Of a DNA stretch of 64,000 nucleotides, positions 18,063 through 28,450 are shown in pieces. The stretch comes from Terripilifer ovatus (lineage in GTDB: Bacteria > Pseudomonadota > Alphaproteobacteria > Rhizobiales > Beijerinckiaceae). Position 1 is the first letter of the stretch, and each line of letters begins with the position of its first letter. The stretch lies in the NCBI GenBank assembly GCA_029222685.1, contig JARHVB010000086.1:1-64000 (forward strand). The letters run 5' to 3'. Position numbers and translations under genes: made by a program. The notes beneath the pieces are model-generated. The model was given only the letters and a program-made list of their open reading frames with translations, ran no database searches and had not been told where the DNA came from.

Positions 18063-18958
18063 TGCGAGACCAGCCCCGCGCTCTCGGTCTGACGGAGAAC
18101 GTCGCGCTTGAAGCGGCGGCGCACGACCTTGCGGAATTTGTAGACGCGCTTGCCGGTGTAAATCCACAGCATCGCGCCATAAACCAGACGAATCAGCGGC
18201 GAGATCTCACGCGATGCCAGATCATCCTGCAGGACAGCGAAAAAACGGCTGCGCAGATTCTCCATCAGCGTCAGTTCGACCTCGACCCGCGGCCGGCGCC
18301 TGGCGCCGCCGGGCCGCTTGCGCTTGAGAACCTGGTTGAACGTCACATCGTCGACGCAGACCGCCTTGTTGTCGAACAGAAACGGAAACAAGGTCAGATG
18401 ATCTGCCGCCCATTGGTGGCGATAACGCTGGACAACCGTATCCATGCGGGCGCGCAACGGTTCCCGGCGGAACAGGCCGTAGATCCAGCTCGGATGCGAC
18501 AGAAACAGCAGGCGCGCGCGGGTGACGACATCGACGCCCTCGCCCGCGTGCGGACAGGCATGGATGCGCTGATTGCTGCCGTCGATATCGCAGGACATGA
18601 TGCGTGCGCCCGCCATATCCTTGTCCGGATTGGCTTCGAGCGCGGCATGCAGCTTGGTGATGTAATCGTCCGGCGCGCGATCGTCGCAGGCCTTCCACAT
18701 GAAATAGGGCGAGGTCGCGGCGCAGAGGATGTCGTAGAAATTCGGCAGCGCGCCCTTGTTCTCGCTCTGGCGGAAATAATGGAAGCGCGGATCCTGTTCC
18801 ACGTAGCGGCGCGCCACCTCGGGCGTCGCATCGCTTGACGCATTGTCGTAGATCAGCACTTCGATATCGGCAAAAGGCTGCGTGCGCAGCGCTTCGAGCG
18901 CTCCGGCCAGCAATTCGGCTTCGTTGTAGACGGGAACGCCTACAGTGATCGCAGCCAT
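18059..18958 (-). CDS. Glycosyltransferase, GT2 family
   Basis: This inverting GT-A fold enzyme of 299 aa begins AAITVGVPVYNEAELL, with YDNASSDATPEVARR (nucleotide binding) and the segment MWKACDDRAPDDY around the metal-binding aspartates. The C-terminal part carries a basic hydrophobic tail (YTGKRVYKFRKVVRRRFKR) that may contact the membrane. It sits second in the leftward operon, 3 bp after the GT61 gene and overlapping the epimerase gene. Confidence 0.88.
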   Translation of the reverse strand: MAAITVGVPVYNEAELLAGALEALRTQPFADIEVLIYDNASSDATPEVARRYVEQDPRFHYFRQSENKGALPNFYDILCAATSPYFMWKACDDRAPDDYITKLHAALEANPDKDMAGARIMSCDIDGSNQRIHACPHAGEGVDVVTRARLLFLSHPSWIYGLFRREPLRARMDTVVQRYRHQWAADHLTLFPFLFDNKAVCVDDVTFNQVLKRKRPGGARRRPRVEVELTLMENLRSRFFAVLQDDLASREISPLIRLVYGAMLWIYTGKRVYKFRKVVRRRFKRDVLRQTESAGLVSQ

Positions 18959-18961
18959 AAT

Positions 18962-20245
18962 CTATTCGTCCTCGAGCGGTCCGGGGGGACGCGCAAGCGG
19001 CGCGGCCGACAGGGACGCTTCCTTACTCAACCCGCCCTCGGGACGCAAACCGACGGGGGTTTCGGCAATGATTCTCCACACCAGCCGCTGCAAATCCTGC
19101 GCGTTGGCATCAAAAGCCTGCCAGTAATCGCCATTTCCCGCGAAAAACCCCTGATATTTCAAGCCGAGCTTGGCAGCCAGCCAGAGGTATGGGCTTTTGA
19201 TGAAATTGGACGGGAAAATCTCGACGACGCTCGTGCCCGGCCGGCAGAACACCAGATTGGTGAGCGCCGCTCCGTGCACGGCGACGATGATGTCGGCAGC
19301 GCCGAAGGCCTCGATCTGGCTGCGCTGATCGTTCGCATCCGGCATGAAAGGTTCAAAACCTTCCTTCGCCAGCATGGCGGCAATTTCGTCTTCGTTCTTC
19401 AGGCGGCGCAGTTTCGCGCCCTTGCGGCCGATGAACAGCCGGCGCCCCGGAGCGCGGGCCGACGGCGGCGGAACGGGGTAATGATCCAGAAGGATGTTGC
19501 GCCATTTATCGACCATGGCGCGATCGATGGGCATCCATTCATGGGTGGCGCCGATGCGCGACAGCCACAGCACGGTGGCGCCGGTGAGCTTCTCGTCTGC
19601 GGCGATCTCGAGGAGCTTTACGGACGGATAGGCTTTCGCCAGCGCTTTCAGACCCTCACGCTTGAAGCCTGCCGCATCGGCTGAAAACACCACATGAAGC
19701 ACTTCGCCGGGAGGCTGCAGCCGGTCGAGATAGTGCAGCAGCGGGGCCACGTCGTCGGAGAGGAAATGAAAGTAGTGACTGGCGCGATCGAGCACCACAT
19801 AAAGCCCCGGCGCAACCGCCCGCTCGCGCAGGCGCACGGGCTTGGCGAGGTTCCAGTCTGGAATGCCATTGCGAAAATGTAGCATCGCATTGTCGGAGCG
19901 GCGCAGGATCGTATTCGTGTGCCCGGCGATGTCGCAGCCGTCGAGCAGCGCCGCCTGCGAATAGCGCAGCGAGCGCGCCTGCGGATAGGTGCTGGTGTCG
20001 CCAAGATCGTTGGCCATGGCAGGCCGGAGAATGCTTTCGATCTGCTCCGGCGTCGCCTCGATATGCATGGTTTCGGTCGTATTCTCGAGCACCCTGGCCG
20101 CCTGCTCGACCGCTCGCAGGCTGACGAGCGGAAAGCTGTACCGGCGGCCAAGCGCGGGGACCGCCCGCACGAGGGCGCGCATCCCGGCCCAGCGCAGCCA
20201 GCGGGCATTCAGCGTTCGCCGCAGAACCGACTTTTTTCCAGCCAT
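18962..20245 (-). CDS. Glycosyltransferase, GT61 (DUF563) family
   Basis: The 427-residue protein has the C-terminal DUF563/GT61 signature: LFIGRKGAKLRRLKNEDEI, then IEAFGAADIIVAVHGAALTN and VFCRPGTSVVEIFPSNF. The N-terminal part includes LYVVLDRASHYFHFLSDDVAP, normal for the family. It is the first gene of the five-gene leftward operon (20245 to 15964) and divergent from rfbF across 113 bp, where both promoters must lie. Bacterial members act in polysaccharide assembly; the transferred sugar is not predictable. Confidence 0.86.
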   Translation of the reverse strand: MAGKKSVLRRTLNARWLRWAGMRALVRAVPALGRRYSFPLVSLRAVEQAARVLENTTETMHIEATPEQIESILRPAMANDLGDTSTYPQARSLRYSQAALLDGCDIAGHTNTILRRSDNAMLHFRNGIPDWNLAKPVRLRERAVAPGLYVVLDRASHYFHFLSDDVAPLLHYLDRLQPPGEVLHVVFSADAAGFKREGLKALAKAYPSVKLLEIAADEKLTGATVLWLSRIGATHEWMPIDRAMVDKWRNILLDHYPVPPPSARAPGRRLFIGRKGAKLRRLKNEDEIAAMLAKEGFEPFMPDANDQRSQIEAFGAADIIVAVHGAALTNLVFCRPGTSVVEIFPSNFIKSPYLWLAAKLGLKYQGFFAGNGDYWQAFDANAQDLQRLVWRIIAETPVGLRPEGGLSKEASLSAAPLARPPGPLEDE

Positions 20246-20358
20246 AATATCAAAGAGTTACAAAGACAAATCAGGGCCTGTGGCGGCCTTCGGGCATTTG
20301 TAATGGCATGACCGAGCCGCTATAGACAAATCCGAAAATCGAAAGAGCACACGCGCAC

Positions 20359-21132
20359 ATGAAGGCAGTCATACTCGCAGGCGGCATGGGCACCCGGATT
20401 TCCGAGGAGTCGCACCTGCGCCCGAAGCCGATGATCGAGATCGGCGGCCGGCCGATCCTCTGGCATATTATGAAGATCTATTCCCATCATGGAATCAATG
20501 ACTTCGTGATCTGCCTCGGCTATCGTGGCTATATGATCAAGGAGTATTTCGCCAACTACGTCCTGCACAATTCGGATGTGACGATCGACGCACGCGCCAA
20601 CAGCATCGTCCAGCATTCGACCTCGGCCGAGCCTTGGACCGTCACCCTGGTCGACACCGGCGAGCAGACGATGACCGGCGGCCGGCTGAAGCGTGTCGCC
20701 AGATATCTCGATACGAACGAGCCGTTCTGCTTCACCTATGGCGACGGCGTCGGCAATGTGGACATCGGCAGGACGATCGCGTTTCACCAAGCGCATGGCA
20801 AAAGCGCCACCCTGACCGCCGTCATCCCGCCAGGGCGTTATGGCGCGCTGAATTTCGACGGCGACCGGGTCACCCAGTTCGTCGAGAAGCCGCCGGGCGA
20901 CAATGCCTTCATCAACGGCGGGTTCTTCGTGCTCAATCCAAGTGTCGTCGATCTTGTCGACAATGACGCCACGCCATGGGAAGGCGCGCCGCTGGAGCGG
21001 CTGGCTGCGAGCGGGGACCTGATGGCCTGGCGCCATCACGGCTTCTGGCAGCCGATGGACACCTTGCGCGACAAGACGCAGCTCGAAGGCCTGTGGAACA
21101 ACGGCAAGGCGCCCTGGAAAGTGTGGGCGTGA
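20359..21132 (+). CDS. rfbF: Glucose-1-phosphate cytidylyltransferase
   Basis: It forms CDP-glucose from CTP and glucose-1-phosphate, the entry to CDP-deoxyhexose synthesis. The 257 residues begin KAVILAGGMGTRISEESHLRPKPM, the nucleotidyltransferase loop, with IGGRPILWHIMKIYSHHGINDFV typical of RfbF. GDGVGNVDIG carries the metal-binding aspartate. Length is standard. It is the first gene of the operon rfbF-rfbG-methyltransferase-epimerase, and its TGA overlaps the rfbG ATG by one base. Confidence 0.95.
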   Translation: MKAVILAGGMGTRISEESHLRPKPMIEIGGRPILWHIMKIYSHHGINDFVICLGYRGYMIKEYFANYVLHNSDVTIDARANSIVQHSTSAEPWTVTLVDTGEQTMTGGRLKRVARYLDTNEPFCFTYGDGVGNVDIGRTIAFHQAHGKSATLTAVIPPGRYGALNFDGDRVTQFVEKPPGDNAFINGGFFVLNPSVVDLVDNDATPWEGAPLERLAASGDLMAWRHHGFWQPMDTLRDKTQLEGLWNNGKAPWKVWA

Positions 21133-22196
21133 TGTCTCCACTCCCCGATGCAAAATTCTGGCGCGGCAAGCGCGTTCTGCTCACCGGCCATACCGGCTTC
21201 AAGGGCACTTGGGCGACACTGTGGCTCGAACGTCTTGGCGCCAATGTCACGGGCCTGGCGCTGGCGCCCGACACCGATCCTTGCATGTTCGAGATGACCG
21301 AGGCGGCAGAGGGCGCGGATTCGATGATCGGCGACCTGCGTGACCGCACCTTCGTCGAAAGCGCCGTGGCGCGGGCCAAGCCGCAGATCGTGCTGCATCT
21401 GGCAGCACAACCGATCGTGCGGCGCGCCATCGCCGAGCCAGTCGACACGATCGCCACCAATGTGATGGGCACCGCGCATCTGCTCGATGCCCTGCGCGCC
21501 GTGAAATCCCTTGAGGCGGTGCTCGTCGTCACCTCCGACAAGGTCTACGCCAACGCCGATGCCGGCACGGCGTTTCGCGAGGGCGACGAGCTCGGCGGCA
21601 AGGATGCCTATTCGGCATCGAAGGCGGCGACTGAAATCATCACGCGTGCTTTCGCCAAGAGCTATTTCGAACCGGCGCAGGTCAGCGTCGCCACAGCGCG
21701 CGGAGGCAATGTGGTCGGCGGCGGCGACTATGCGCAGGACCGCATCGTTCCCGATATCGTGCGCGCTGTGACACGCGGCGACCGCCTCACCTTGCGCATG
21801 CCGCAGGCAACGCGGCCCTGGCAGCATGTGCTCGATTGCCTTTCCGGCTATCTGCTGTATGCGCAGGCGCTGGCGGAACATCGCGACGCCCTGCCCCGCG
21901 CATTGAACTTCGGACCGAAGCCCGGCCGCGATGTCACCGTCGGCCAGATCGCCGACAACATGCTGCTGTCTCTCACCGGCAAAGCCGGCTGGGATCATGT
22001 GCCGCTCGCCGGCAATATCGAGATGGCGACGCTTGCGGTCGATTCCACGCTTGCGAGAGAGAGCTTGCAATGGCAGGACCGCCTCACGGGCGATGCGCTG
22101 TTTCAATGGACCGCCGACTGGTATAGCGCGGTTCGGGACGGCGCCACCGCCCGCGAGATCACGCTGCAACAAATCGAACAGTACACGGATCTTTGA
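21132..22196 (+). CDS. rfbG: CDP-glucose 4,6-dehydratase
   Basis: It converts CDP-glucose to CDP-4-keto-6-deoxyglucose. The start at 21132 (in TGATG) gives 354 aa, standard for RfbG. The NAD-binding motif GHTGFKG is at residues 19-25, VTSDKVYAN surrounds residues 133-141, and the catalytic Tyr160-x3-Lys164 is in AYSASKAATE. Family-typical GGNVVGGGDYAQDRIVPDIVRA follows. It directly follows rfbF and precedes a C-methyltransferase, defining a CDP-activated 6-deoxysugar pathway. Confidence 0.95.
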   Translation: MSPLPDAKFWRGKRVLLTGHTGFKGTWATLWLERLGANVTGLALAPDTDPCMFEMTEAAEGADSMIGDLRDRTFVESAVARAKPQIVLHLAAQPIVRRAIAEPVDTIATNVMGTAHLLDALRAVKSLEAVLVVTSDKVYANADAGTAFREGDELGGKDAYSASKAATEIITRAFAKSYFEPAQVSVATARGGNVVGGGDYAQDRIVPDIVRAVTRGDRLTLRMPQATRPWQHVLDCLSGYLLYAQALAEHRDALPRALNFGPKPGRDVTVGQIADNMLLSLTGKAGWDHVPLAGNIEMATLAVDSTLARESLQWQDRLTGDALFQWTADWYSAVRDGATAREITLQQIEQYTDL

Positions 22197-22201
22197 TCAT
22201 C

Positions 22202-23437
22202 ATGTCAGCCGTTCCCAATTGCCGCTTCTGCAAGACGCCCCTGACGCATACTCTCGTCGACCTCGGGCCGACGCCGCTGGCGAATTCCTATGTGACGCAG
22301 GCCGATGTGGATGCCGGCCGGGACAGGAAATATTCGCTGCATGCGCGGGTGTGTCCGTCGTGCTTTCTGGTGCAGGTGGACGATTCAGTCCCGCCGGACG
22401 CGATCTTCTCCGACTATGCCTATTTCTCTTCCTATTCGGATTCCTGGGTCGAGCACGCGCGGCGCTATGCGCTGGCGATGAAGGAACGCTTCAAGCTTGG
22501 GCCGTCGTCGCTTGTCGTCGAAGTCGCCTCGAACGACGGCTACCTGCTCAAGCATTTCGTCGCCGAGGGCGTGCCGGTGCTTGGCGTCGAGCCTGCCGCC
22601 AATGTCGCCAAGTCCGCCGTCGCCATCGGTGTGCCGACGGAAGTCGCTTTCTTCGGCGAGGCCTGCGCCAAGGATCTCGTTGTGCGCGGTTTCAGCGCCG
22701 ATCTCACCGCCGCCAACAATGTGCTGGCACACGTGCCCGACATTCTCGACTTCGCTAAGGGTTTTGCGACAATCCTGAAGCCTCAGGGCGTTTCGACCTT
22801 CGAATTTCCGCATGTGCTGAACCTGATCCGCGAGATCCAGTTCGACACGATCTATCACGAGCATTTCTCCTACCTGTCGCTTGTGGCGGTGGAGAATGTT
22901 TTCGCCAAGGCGGGACTGCGCGTGTTCGACGTGGAGAAGCAGCCGACCCATGGCGGTTCGCTGCGGCTTTTCGCCTGTCGCAAGGACGCCGCGCATGTGG
23001 AAACGGATCGGTTGCGAGCCTTGCGGGCTGAGGAAAAGGCGGCGCATCTCGACACGCTCGAAGGCTATGAAGGTTTCGCGCCGAAAGTGGCCGAAGTGAA
23101 GAAAGGTTTCCTCGCCTTCCTCGCCCAGGCGAAGAAGGACGGCAAGAAAGTCGCGGCCTATGGCGCGGCGGCCAAGGGCAATACGTTTCTCAATTATTGC
23201 AGCGTCTCACGCGACGATGTTGTCTGCGTCTACGACCGCAGCCTGGAAAAACAGGGCAAACTGCTGCCGGGCAGCCATGTGCCGGTTCTGGCGCCCGAGC
23301 GCATCGGCGAGACGCGACCGGACTATCTGGTCATCCTGCCGTGGAACCTCGCCAACGAGATCGCAGCGCAATCGACGAAGATCAGAGGCTGGGGCGGCCA
23401 GTTCGTCACCGCCGTGCCTCAGATCAGGATTTTCTGA
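22202..23437 (+). CDS. SAM-dependent sugar C-methyltransferase (NovU/TylCIII-like)
   Basis: It has 411 aa from ATG 22202, 5 bp after rfbG. The N-terminal zinc-binding part has CRFC (residues 7-10) and VCPSC further on. A SAM-binding domain (VVEVASNDGYLLKHF) and the C-terminal methyltransferase domain (AYGAAAKGNTFLNYC) follow. This three-part layout is that of sugar C-methyltransferases that act on 4-keto-6-deoxy nucleotide sugars. Acting on the RfbG product, it would give a branched-chain deoxysugar. The methylated carbon (C-3 or C-5) cannot be read from the sequence. A TTG start at 22193 is also possible. Confidence 0.87.
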   Translation: MSAVPNCRFCKTPLTHTLVDLGPTPLANSYVTQADVDAGRDRKYSLHARVCPSCFLVQVDDSVPPDAIFSDYAYFSSYSDSWVEHARRYALAMKERFKLGPSSLVVEVASNDGYLLKHFVAEGVPVLGVEPAANVAKSAVAIGVPTEVAFFGEACAKDLVVRGFSADLTAANNVLAHVPDILDFAKGFATILKPQGVSTFEFPHVLNLIREIQFDTIYHEHFSYLSLVAVENVFAKAGLRVFDVEKQPTHGGSLRLFACRKDAAHVETDRLRALRAEEKAAHLDTLEGYEGFAPKVAEVKKGFLAFLAQAKKDGKKVAAYGAAAKGNTFLNYCSVSRDDVVCVYDRSLEKQGKLLPGSHVPVLAPERIGETRPDYLVILPWNLANEIAAQSTKIRGWGGQFVTAVPQIRIF

Positions 23438-23440
23438 GCC

Positions 23441-25111
<1,671 letters not shown>

Positions 25112-25294
25112 TCCAACACAGTCGCTGAGGAGCAACGCTTTGCGTTGCGTCTCGAAGGACGGGGGCGTCAGCCGCAGTGCTGCAACCCGAGTCATGACGG
25201 CTGATAGATTGCGGCGTATCGCCCCCGTCCTTCGAGACGGCGCTGCGCGCCTCCTCAGGATGAGGGCTTCTGTTTAGATTTAGTCCTCAGTCAA

Positions 25295-27463
25295 TCACTC
25301 TCTCAGCACGATCAACGCATCGAGCGCCGTCGCCCCCTCCCCCTTTGGCATGACGACGAACGGGTTCACATCGATCGACCGCAGGCTATCGCCAAGATCG
25401 GCGGCGACGCGCCCGAGTGCGACCAGACCATCGACCACTGCCTCGATGTCGAGCTCGGGGCTGCCGCGATAGCCTTGCAGCAGACGCAAAGCACGTGTCT
25501 GAGCCAGCATGTCATGCGCCTTCTCGCGCGTGATCGGCGGTAGGGCGAAAGCGACGTCCTTGAACAGCTCGAGCCAGATGCCGCCCATACCCGCCATGAC
25601 GACGAGGCCCATTTCCGGATCGCGGTTGAGGCCAAGAACCAGCTCGAGCGAACCCTTTACCTGTTTGGCGACGAGCATGCCGTCGAGCTTTCCCTTGAAG
25701 CCGTGTCTGCCAAGATTTGTCTCGATCCTCGTCCAGGACGCTTCGACATCGGCATCGCTGGCAAGACCCAGTTGCACGGCGCCCGCGTCCGACTTGTGCA
25801 GCAGGTCTGCCGACACGGCCTTGAGGACGACGGGATAGCCGATCTCTTTCGCCGCCGCCTTTGCTTCGGCAACCGTCTGCGCCAGCTTTTCCGGCGCGAT
25901 CGGCATGCCATAGGAACGCAGGATGTCCTTGGAGCGCACTTCGTTGAGCGCCGGCGTTTTGGCAGCATTGGCGGCGGCGGCGCGAAGCGCCTGCCCCGCC
26001 TGCTTCTGCGCCTCGTTGGCAGCAGGCTCCGTGGCAGCGTTGCGCGCCATGGCTTCCAGCTCACGGCAACGGGTCGCGACCGAGATCACGCGCAGCGCCT
26101 TGTTGGCCTCCTGCAGGAAGGACACATGCGGCGCATCGTGCCGTAGCGCGCGGCTGTAATCGGTCTGGCTGTGGGAGGTGAGCGTGACGAAGGCGATCGG
26201 CTTTTTCGCCTTGTTGACGATATAGTCCTCGACCATGCGGATATAGCTTTCACCGCGAGCGGAACCCGGCTCGCGGGGCAGTGCCTCCTGCAGAAGAATC
26301 ATGTCGATGTTCGGATCGGCCTGCAGCGCCTCGATGCAGGCGAGATAATTGTCTTTCGAGGTGAGAACGCCGAACCCGCCGTCGATAGGATTGCTGACCA
26401 GGGAACCGACGCCCAGCACCTTGTTGAGATGATCGAACGTGTTCTGCGCGAGTTTGGGAAACTCCATGCCGTTGCGCTCCGCCGCATCCAGTAGCAGCCC
26501 GCGATAAGCACCCGACAGGGTGACGGCGGCAAGGCGGCGGCCAGACGGCGCACCGGTGTGCGCCAGCAGTTCGGTCAGTTCCACCGCATCGTCCAGCGTA
26601 TCGGCGCGGGCCACGCCCAACTCGCCGGTCAGCGCCTCGAAGGCCTCCATCGAGCCCGCAAGCGACCCCGTATGAGCCATCGCGGCGTTGCGACCGGCTT
26701 CGGACGCGCCGAGCTTGATGGCGACGATATGCTTGCCCTTCTCGCGCGCATAACGGCAGGCCTGCTTGAAGCGCTCGATATCCTTCAGCGCCTCGACATA
26801 GATGACGATGACCTTGATCTCGTCCTGAATGGCGAAATAGGCGATGTAATCGGCGACCGACAGGCCCGCCTCATTGCCGCTGGTGATGAGATAGCCGGCC
26901 TTCATGCCGCGCTCTTCCAGCGCATGGCTGACGAAGATCATCACACCGCCGGACTGGCCGACGAGCGCCACGGGCCCTGCGCCCGGCTTCATCGGCCGGT
27001 CTTCCGTCAGGGTGACGAAGCTCGCCTTGCCCGAGACATTGCCCATGCAATTGGGGCCGGAGACGGCAAGGCCGGTCTCCTCGATCACTTGGCGCAACTG
27101 GCGGCCGAGTTCGGTGGCGCTGTCGTCGAAGGCCTCGCCGAAGCCCGATGAAAATACGGTGGCGCTGCGCGCGCCGGCGGCTGCACCCGCCTTCAATATG
27201 CCCGGCACGTGCTGGGCCGGCACGAGGACCACCAGATGATCCGGCTTTTCCGGCAGCGAGGTGAAATCACCGTAGCAGGTCTGGCCGTAGAGTTCCTTGC
27301 GGCCCGGATTGAACGGATAGATGTTTCCGGGAAATTTATATTCGTTGAGATTGCGCCAGACCCGCGCCGCCCAGCTTCCCGGCCGGTCGCTGGCGCCGAC
27401 CAGCACCACGTTGCGAGGCGACGTCAGCGCTTCGACCTTCTTCTGCGACAGTTCGATATCCAA
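25295..27463 (-). CDS. Acetate-CoA ligase family protein (ADP-forming type acyl-CoA synthetase)
   Basis: It probably forms or cleaves an acyl-CoA with ATP in the cytoplasm. The 722 residues show the fused layout: CoA-binding domain (NVVLVGASDRPGSWA, SGPNCMGN), succinyl-CoA-ligase-like flavodoxin domains with the phospho-histidine region AMAHTGSLAGS, then an ATP-grasp domain (LRSYGMPIAPEKL, GYPVVLKAVSADLLHKSDAG, VDVNPF-like SIDVNPFVV). The start is TTG 27463, with AAGGAG 7 bases before it; the nearby ATG at 27470 is out of frame. It is divergent from the racemase-family gene, and the shared 233-bp gap should carry both promoters. The substrate is unknown. Confidence 0.85.
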   Translation of the reverse strand: MDIELSQKKVEALTSPRNVVLVGASDRPGSWAARVWRNLNEYKFPGNIYPFNPGRKELYGQTCYGDFTSLPEKPDHLVVLVPAQHVPGILKAGAAAGARSATVFSSGFGEAFDDSATELGRQLRQVIEETGLAVSGPNCMGNVSGKASFVTLTEDRPMKPGAGPVALVGQSGGVMIFVSHALEERGMKAGYLITSGNEAGLSVADYIAYFAIQDEIKVIVIYVEALKDIERFKQACRYAREKGKHIVAIKLGASEAGRNAAMAHTGSLAGSMEAFEALTGELGVARADTLDDAVELTELLAHTGAPSGRRLAAVTLSGAYRGLLLDAAERNGMEFPKLAQNTFDHLNKVLGVGSLVSNPIDGGFGVLTSKDNYLACIEALQADPNIDMILLQEALPREPGSARGESYIRMVEDYIVNKAKKPIAFVTLTSHSQTDYSRALRHDAPHVSFLQEANKALRVISVATRCRELEAMARNAATEPAANEAQKQAGQALRAAAANAAKTPALNEVRSKDILRSYGMPIAPEKLAQTVAEAKAAAKEIGYPVVLKAVSADLLHKSDAGAVQLGLASDADVEASWTRIETNLGRHGFKGKLDGMLVAKQVKGSLELVLGLNRDPEMGLVVMAGMGGIWLELFKDVAFALPPITREKAHDMLAQTRALRLLQGYRGSPELDIEAVVDGLVALGRVAADLGDSLRSIDVNPFVVMPKGEGATALDALIVLRE

Positions 27464-27696
27464 GACTCATCTCCTTGCTCGCTGCGCGCTCTACGGCGCG
27501 GTGCTTGGGAACGGACGACAGGGGCTCGCATCGCGAGCGCCGGTTCGACGGTTCCTCCCATGGAAACAAGGAAGCGGCCCGAGTGCTGCAAGTCAATCGC
27601 AATCTTGCATCTCAACGCACTGGCGCCAGCCACGCTCGAGGTCTAGGATAAGCGGAAATACGTCGATCGGTACAACCGGCGAAATCAGGAGGAAAC

Positions 27697-28449
27697 GTGA
27701 CGGCAATGGCAAATACGCTCAGCGATAAAATGTACGGATACCGGGCGCGCATCGGCTACACCTCGCCGCCGCTGACCACCGAGGTCTTTCCCTATGAATT
27801 CTACAAGATCGTGCCGGCGGGCGTGACGCTTGTGGTGACGTCGCTCGCCATCGTGGTGCGCAGCAAGGAGGAAGTCGACCGGTCCTATGACATCTCCATG
27901 CGGGCGGCGCGCGAAATGGCTGCTGCAGGCTGCGATCTCATCTGCCTCGGTGGCGTGCCGATCAACATGTCGCGCGGCGCGACCAACGCCAAGCAGATGA
28001 TCGCCGGCCTCGAAGCCGAACTGGGCGTCAAGGTCTCGACCAGCGCTTCGGCGCAGGAAAAGGCCATGAAACTGCTGGGCGCCAACAAGATCGTCGTCGC
28101 GCACCCCTATGCCGCAAGCGACACGGACCGCATCGCCAGCTATGGCACGCATTTCGGCGGCGAGGTGCTGGGCGCCACCCAATGGGGCAATCCATTCAAC
28201 CAGATCGGGCGTATTCCGCAAGACGGCGCGCTGACGATGGGCCGGGAGTTGATGAAGAAGCATCCCCAGGCCGACACCATCCTGTTTCCCTCGCCGCACT
28301 GGCCGACCATCGGCGCCATCGAGCCACTCGAACAGGAGTTCGGCGTCAATGTCATCAGTGCGCTGCAGGTGATCGTCTGGGATGCGCTGCGGCGGGTCGG
28401 CATCGACGACAAGATTCCCGGCTACGGCAAGCTCTTCAGGGAGTTCTAG
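27697..28449 (+). CDS. Asp/Glu racemase superfamily protein (maleate isomerase / arylmalonate decarboxylase-like)
   Basis: The 250-residue protein resembles maleate cis-trans isomerases and arylmalonate decarboxylases. Markers are YRARIGYTSPPLTTEVFPYEFYKIVP, CDLICLGGVPINMSRG and VSTSASAQEKAMKLLGANKIVVAHPY. By eye, both positions where family members carry catalytic cysteines lack them: the first reads GGVPIN and the second FPSPHWPTIG. Its chemistry is thus uncertain. The start is GTG 27697 (AGGAGG 4 bases before); ATG 27706 is the alternative. It is followed after 1 bp by a TctC-type receptor, suggesting a shared substrate. Confidence 0.75.
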   Translation: MTAMANTLSDKMYGYRARIGYTSPPLTTEVFPYEFYKIVPAGVTLVVTSLAIVVRSKEEVDRSYDISMRAAREMAAAGCDLICLGGVPINMSRGATNAKQMIAGLEAELGVKVSTSASAQEKAMKLLGANKIVVAHPYAASDTDRIASYGTHFGGEVLGATQWGNPFNQIGRIPQDGALTMGRELMKKHPQADTILFPSPHWPTIGAIEPLEQEFGVNVISALQVIVWDALRRVGIDDKIPGYGKLFREF

Positions 28450-28450
28450 C

